Assembly: GCF_014190875.1 (NCBI RefSeq)
Contig: NZ_JACHVS010000001.1
Coordinates: 806,001 to 870,000 of the forward strand
Direction: 5' to 3'
Source of the DNA: Paeniglutamicibacter cryotolerans
GTDB lineage: Bacteria; Actinomycetota; Actinomycetes; Actinomycetales; Micrococcaceae
Length of the DNA stretch: 64,000 nt
A program made the position numbers and the translations under genes. This document shows positions 60,988 through 64,000 of this stretch, piece after piece; within the stretch, counting starts at the first letter, position 1, and every line of letters begins with the position of its first letter. The notes under the pieces are model-generated. The model saw only the letters and a list, made by a program, of their open reading frames with translations. It searched no databases and had not been told where the DNA came from.

Positions 60988-62919
60988 TCACTTTGCAGGA
61001 GGGGATATCGGGCCTGCAAGCCAATCATGGCCCAAGAGCAGGCCTGCTCTTGCCCGAAATATTTCGTTGACATCATTCTTGTCGAAATATTTCGGATCAA
61101 GAATTTCGTCTGGTGACAGCCCTAACCATTCACGGGTTTCCTCATGCTCGGGATGCTCGGGGTCGGTCGACGCTTCAACTTTTTCCGCCCAGCCCCATAT
61201 CCCGCCACTGTCATCCGTCGGTGCGAGCCCGCGCCCGCCGGTACACAGGGGAAGCGTTGCAGCAGCTGATGCTTCCAGTATTTTTTCGAGCACAATCCGA
61301 TGTTCCCAGTCATCCCCGAAATCATACGTGTACGTGATCTTCTCCCCCACGGCGAGCATGACTTCGGACAGCCGGGTGCGTGACTCGTCTCTGGATCTTT
61401 CACCAAAGTCACTCATATCGTATTCGGCTGGGGCATACGACGGTCCGTTCCAGCCACCAACACGGAACTCATGCATATGGGAATCCCACCATCCAAACGC
61501 CGACTGGATGATTTCATGCAGTTCAGAGAGCTGGATCCCGGAGGGTACAAGCACCCGACGCCAGATGGGTGGGGAGGACCGATGAAGCATGATCTTGAGC
61601 TGATAGATGGAAGCAGGTTTTTCTTTCCACGCTGGCCTTACTGCTTCGGAGTTGCCCCCTTGCCCGCGATCTCTGTCGGGGAATTGCGCATCCTCGTACT
61701 CACCCTCAATGAAGCCCGGAAATCCCTCGACCAGGCACCTGTTCAGGTGTCGGGGCGTCCGGAAGTGGGTGTCGCTTGTCAACAGACCCTGTTCCATGAG
61801 AAACAGCAGTTCCCGGTTGAAGGCCTTGGCCATCGCCCTCCCGAGAATATTCTCCTCGGCAGTGGCCCCTGGCGGGGTTTCCATGGCCTGGAGCATCTGC
61901 ACCGGCGCCGGCGCAGCGGAAGCCCCGGCTGCAAGCACCGACAAGACCAGCATGCCCAACTCGTGTCCGAGAATTTGACGGGTTTCGAACTCACCTGCCC
62001 AGATCCTCAGGAAACAAGTCAGCAAGGCCCGGTAGGCCTCCAATTTCTCCTGATCCGATATTCCGGGGGCACCCAGGGGACGGGCTGGAGCCACTTTGGT
62101 CACCCCGGTCTCTAGCATGCCGGACGTCTGCATGGCCTCCCACAATGGATTCAGCAGTGGCACCTCACGCATGGTCCGCACCTGATACGTCGGCGAGCTA
62201 CCGGTGAGCTCATCGGGTTCCCCGACACCTGGCATGAGCGATTCCATTTCATCGAATCGCTTCCTGGTTCCGATCGCCGAGATACCGACTGAGGCAGCTG
62301 CAGGTTCGATATCCGCAAGGCGTAATGCACCGGTTGCCGTCACTGCCTTTCCCCTCCCAACCCATGCCAGCAGGGACAGCGCATGCCGAACCAAGGGCGT
62401 CGCTTCAAATGCCTGGATCTCCTCGTCCAGCGGAATCCGCGGCACCAGTAACGCGGGAGTCGGCACATCCTCGATGCCGTCCTCGCAGAGCATGGCATGG
62501 ACCTGATGGTAGTCTGCGTTGCTTCCGCTCCAACGCCCGGTTTCCAGGAGGAAATCAATGTACAGATGGAATGCCGAGAAGACCGGTTCCGTGTCATCCC
62601 CTAAGAGGGCATCAACCATGTCCAGTGCCACGTCCGTGGCGTCCGCGGTGAAAGTCGAAACGTCGGCGGAGCCGGAAACGTCCCTATACCGGCCGATCAC
62701 TATCGCGGCCTCTTCTAGGACGGCCTTTGCCTCATGGGCGGGGCCAAAGCCTGCAGCGAACCATTCCACGAAGGGCTTGATCATCGGTGACATGGCCTTC
62801 ATGGCAACGTAGCTGCTCAGATCCACCGGGATCCCCTGCAAATGTCCCGGAGCAGGAGACCCCGCACTTTTCCTGCCAGTCGGCTTCTTGGACTTTGGGG
62901 CCTTACTTTTCTTGGACAT
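60988..62919 (-). CDS. Plasmid pRiA4b ORF-3-like protein
   Basis: 643 residues from ATG 62919 (GGAG close upstream). The C-terminal half contains the pRiA4b_ORF3 domain: YQLKIMLHRSSPPIWRRVLVP, IIQSAFGWWDSHMHEF, KITYTYDFGDDWEHRIVLEK, CTGGRGLAPTDDSGGIWGW, in parts. The N-terminal 370 residues are helical and uncharacterised. Such proteins are found on plasmids and beside transposons; function unknown. Confidence 0.8.
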   Translation of the reverse strand: MSKKSKAPKSKKPTGRKSAGSPAPGHLQGIPVDLSSYVAMKAMSPMIKPFVEWFAAGFGPAHEAKAVLEEAAIVIGRYRDVSGSADVSTFTADATDVALDMVDALLGDDTEPVFSAFHLYIDFLLETGRWSGSNADYHQVHAMLCEDGIEDVPTPALLVPRIPLDEEIQAFEATPLVRHALSLLAWVGRGKAVTATGALRLADIEPAAASVGISAIGTRKRFDEMESLMPGVGEPDELTGSSPTYQVRTMREVPLLNPLWEAMQTSGMLETGVTKVAPARPLGAPGISDQEKLEAYRALLTCFLRIWAGEFETRQILGHELGMLVLSVLAAGASAAPAPVQMLQAMETPPGATAEENILGRAMAKAFNRELLFLMEQGLLTSDTHFRTPRHLNRCLVEGFPGFIEGEYEDAQFPDRDRGQGGNSEAVRPAWKEKPASIYQLKIMLHRSSPPIWRRVLVPSGIQLSELHEIIQSAFGWWDSHMHEFRVGGWNGPSYAPAEYDMSDFGERSRDESRTRLSEVMLAVGEKITYTYDFGDDWEHRIVLEKILEASAAATLPLCTGGRGLAPTDDSGGIWGWAEKVEASTDPEHPEHEETREWLGLSPDEILDPKYFDKNDVNEIFRARAGLLLGHDWLAGPISPPAK

Positions 62920-63144
62920 TCGTCTCCAATGGTGATGCTCTGATAACTCGTTTGGCACCTACGCTATGTGGCGACATCGCGTCAAGCAACCTCCACACGA
63001 GACATGAACTCGGGTGCCCCTATGTGCCAGGGTTGAACGGTGCCAACGTGACATAGCAAGTCACCCCGATGGCGCAGGGCGAGAAGTAGGAAACCGATCA
63101 ATATGTCTAACCTAGTTTTGGCCGATGTAGGCCAAGATGGATCT

Positions 63145-63537
63145 ATGAGTAGTTCCGGACCGCGCTCCGGTGGACCGACCCCACGTAGGTCCTTCACCCC
63201 CGCGCAGAAGCTTGAATTTTTGACCCGATACGAGGAAGCCTGCACCCGTCAGGAAGGGAACGCTTTCCTGCGGGAGCAAGGCCTGTATTCCTCGCAAATG
63301 ACCGAATGGCGCAAGCAGCGTGACGCCGGCGTCCTGCAGGGCAAGAAGGCCGGTGAAGCTATCGGGAAGCTGACTGCTGAGCAGTCAGAGATCGCGCGTT
63401 TGCGCCGCCAGCTGGAGGTGAGCGAGGGCCGGTTGAAGCAGACCGAGGCAGCCTTGGGAATCATGGAAAAACTCTCGGCGTTCTTCGAGAACGCCATCTC
63501 AGAATCACCAGCAGCGCCGAAGTCCAAGAAGAAATGA
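63145..63537 (+). CDS. IS3-family transposase OrfA
   Basis: 130 residues from ATG 63145 (MSSSGPRSGG); an upstream ATG at 63103 adds 14 residues. Helix-turn-helix FTPAQKLEFLTRYEEACTR and REQGLYSSQMTEWRKQRD, followed by a leucine-zipper-like coil EIARLRRQLEVSEGRLKQTEAAL, each partly quoted. Typical OrfA, which provides DNA binding and dimerisation. Its TGA overlaps the orfB ATG. Confidence 0.87.
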   Translation: MSSSGPRSGGPTPRRSFTPAQKLEFLTRYEEACTRQEGNAFLREQGLYSSQMTEWRKQRDAGVLQGKKAGEAIGKLTAEQSEIARLRRQLEVSEGRLKQTEAALGIMEKLSAFFENAISESPAAPKSKKK

Positions 63538-64000
63538 TGGGTGCCTACCAGCAGCTTCGTGACCAACAGCTCTCCACCCGCGAAGCCGCGGCACTGACAG
63601 GGGTTTCGCGCACCACGGTCTACCGCAAACCCGCCGCACCGCAAGATCACATTCAGGTGGTGCCGCCGAACAAGCTGAGCAGCGAGGAACGTGCGGAGAT
63701 CTTGGCCGCGTTGAACTCGCTCCAGTTCGTGGATCTACCACCGCAGCAGGTCTATGCGAAGCTGCTCGATAAGGGTATCTATCTGGGGTCGGTTTCCACG
63801 TTCTACCGGTTGCTGAACGAGAATCGGCAGGTGATGGAGCGCCGGCGCCTGGCCACGCACCCACCCCGGGCTATTCCGGAGTTGGTCGCTAACGCCCCTG
63901 GTCAGGTCATGAGTTGGGATATAACCAAGTTAGCTGGCCCGGTCAAAGGCAAGTACTTTGATTGCTATTTGATGATGGATATCCACTCGCGGTTCATCGT
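63534..64000 (+). CDS. IS3-family transposase OrfB (truncated by window edge)
   Basis: The frame opens at ATG 63534 (MMGAYQQLRDQQLSTREAAALTGVSRTTVYRK, in part), with an HTH, and stays open to the end. VMSWDITKLAGPVKGKYF carries the first catalytic Asp of the DDE core; MMDIHSRFIV is the second conserved block. OrfA stop and OrfB start overlap as ATGA; the A-rich AAGAAGAAATGA before it could be a slippery region for OrfAB fusion. Confidence 0.9.
   Translation, partial: MMGAYQQLRDQQLSTREAAALTGVSRTTVYRKPAAPQDHIQVVPPNKLSSEERAEILAALNSLQFVDLPPQQVYAKLLDKGIYLGSVSTFYRLLNENRQVMERRRLATHPPRAIPELVANAPGQVMSWDITKLAGPVKGKYFDCYLMMDIHSRFI

Larger units (their letters stand above)
63103..64000 (+). mobile_element. 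IS3-family insertion sequence, right end cut by window edge
   Basis: Two overlapping genes, orfA and orfB, in frames arranged for a programmed frameshift. Near 63103 there is TGTCTAACC and a short hairpin TTGGCC-GATGTA-GGCCAA (about 63118-63135); the left inverted repeat probably lies there, but without the right end it cannot be fixed. Confidence 0.78.

Overview
The window is high-GC DNA with dense, often overlapping genes (many ATGA/GTGA junctions). Its gene content is that of a Gram-positive actinobacterium, most likely the Arthrobacter-like Micrococcaceae: a C50 carotenoid (decaprenoxanthin-type) operon with split CrtYe/CrtYf cyclase and CrtEb elongase, a putrescine-oxidase-type amine oxidase, GuaB1, CsoR-family repressors, a type VII secretion-like cassette and Lrp/alanine dehydrogenase. 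This is chromosomal DNA with two insertion sequences (an IS630-type element at 2.64-3.93 kb and an IS3-type element running off the right edge) and several decayed genes. No rRNA, tRNA or CRISPR array was found.

Layout. 0-1.3 kb: etfBA (electron-transfer flavoprotein), entering from the left edge, behind a palindromic operator. 1.5-3.9 kb: a frameshifted secreted leucine-rich protein with an IS630 element in its stop codon. 4.0-14.1 kb: a two-armed carotenoid and photoprotection locus. One arm (minus) is tspO-like, SDR-DUF2867 and idi. The other (plus) is marR, crtE, crtB, crtI, crtYe, crtYf, crtEb and photolyase. Idi supplies DMAPP, CrtE makes GGPP, CrtB phytoene, CrtI lycopene, CrtEb adds two C5 units and CrtYe/Yf close the epsilon rings. 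14.1-18.8 kb: polyamine/amine catabolism (APC permease, Usp, amine oxidase) with a divergent TetR gene and its likely operator. 18.8-21.6 kb: small membrane proteins and LtrA.

21.6-28.2 kb is the most unusual part. A deletion-fused remnant of a 5-oxoprolinase locus and a TMEM175 remnant are followed by a five-gene cassette (DUF6507/WXG-like partner, glycine-zipper effector, membrane protein, LpqN/PsbP-like protein, EspG-like protein), then by the intact pxpA-pxpBC genes. The sequence just upstream of pxpA also occurs beside the remnant, so the cassette sits between two direct copies. I regard this cassette as the best candidate for an undescribed system: a T7SS-type pore-forming effector with immunity and chaperones.

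28.2-45 kb: SurA-like lipoprotein, CstR-like repressor with twin operators and a Cys-rich microprotein, GuaB1, nuclease lipoprotein, ABC-2 exporter, Lrp/ald, an MFS permease coupled to a 32-residue microprotein, Rieske ferredoxin and reductase, PQQ-type sugar dehydrogenase and a formate/nitrite-type channel. 45-54.4 kb: an MFS drug exporter with MarR and twin operators, a SAM-I/IV-type riboswitch before an OsmC gene, an aldo/keto reductase, an FAD oxidoreductase, a decayed MFS gene with a 12-bp tandem repeat, and a siderophore-interacting protein. 54.7-64 kb: FUSC-like membrane protein, a 3-hydroxybenzoate hydroxylase-like flavoprotein, DNA alkylation repair, an HxlR remnant, an IsdG-like monooxygenase, a pRiA4b ORF-3 protein and the IS3 element.
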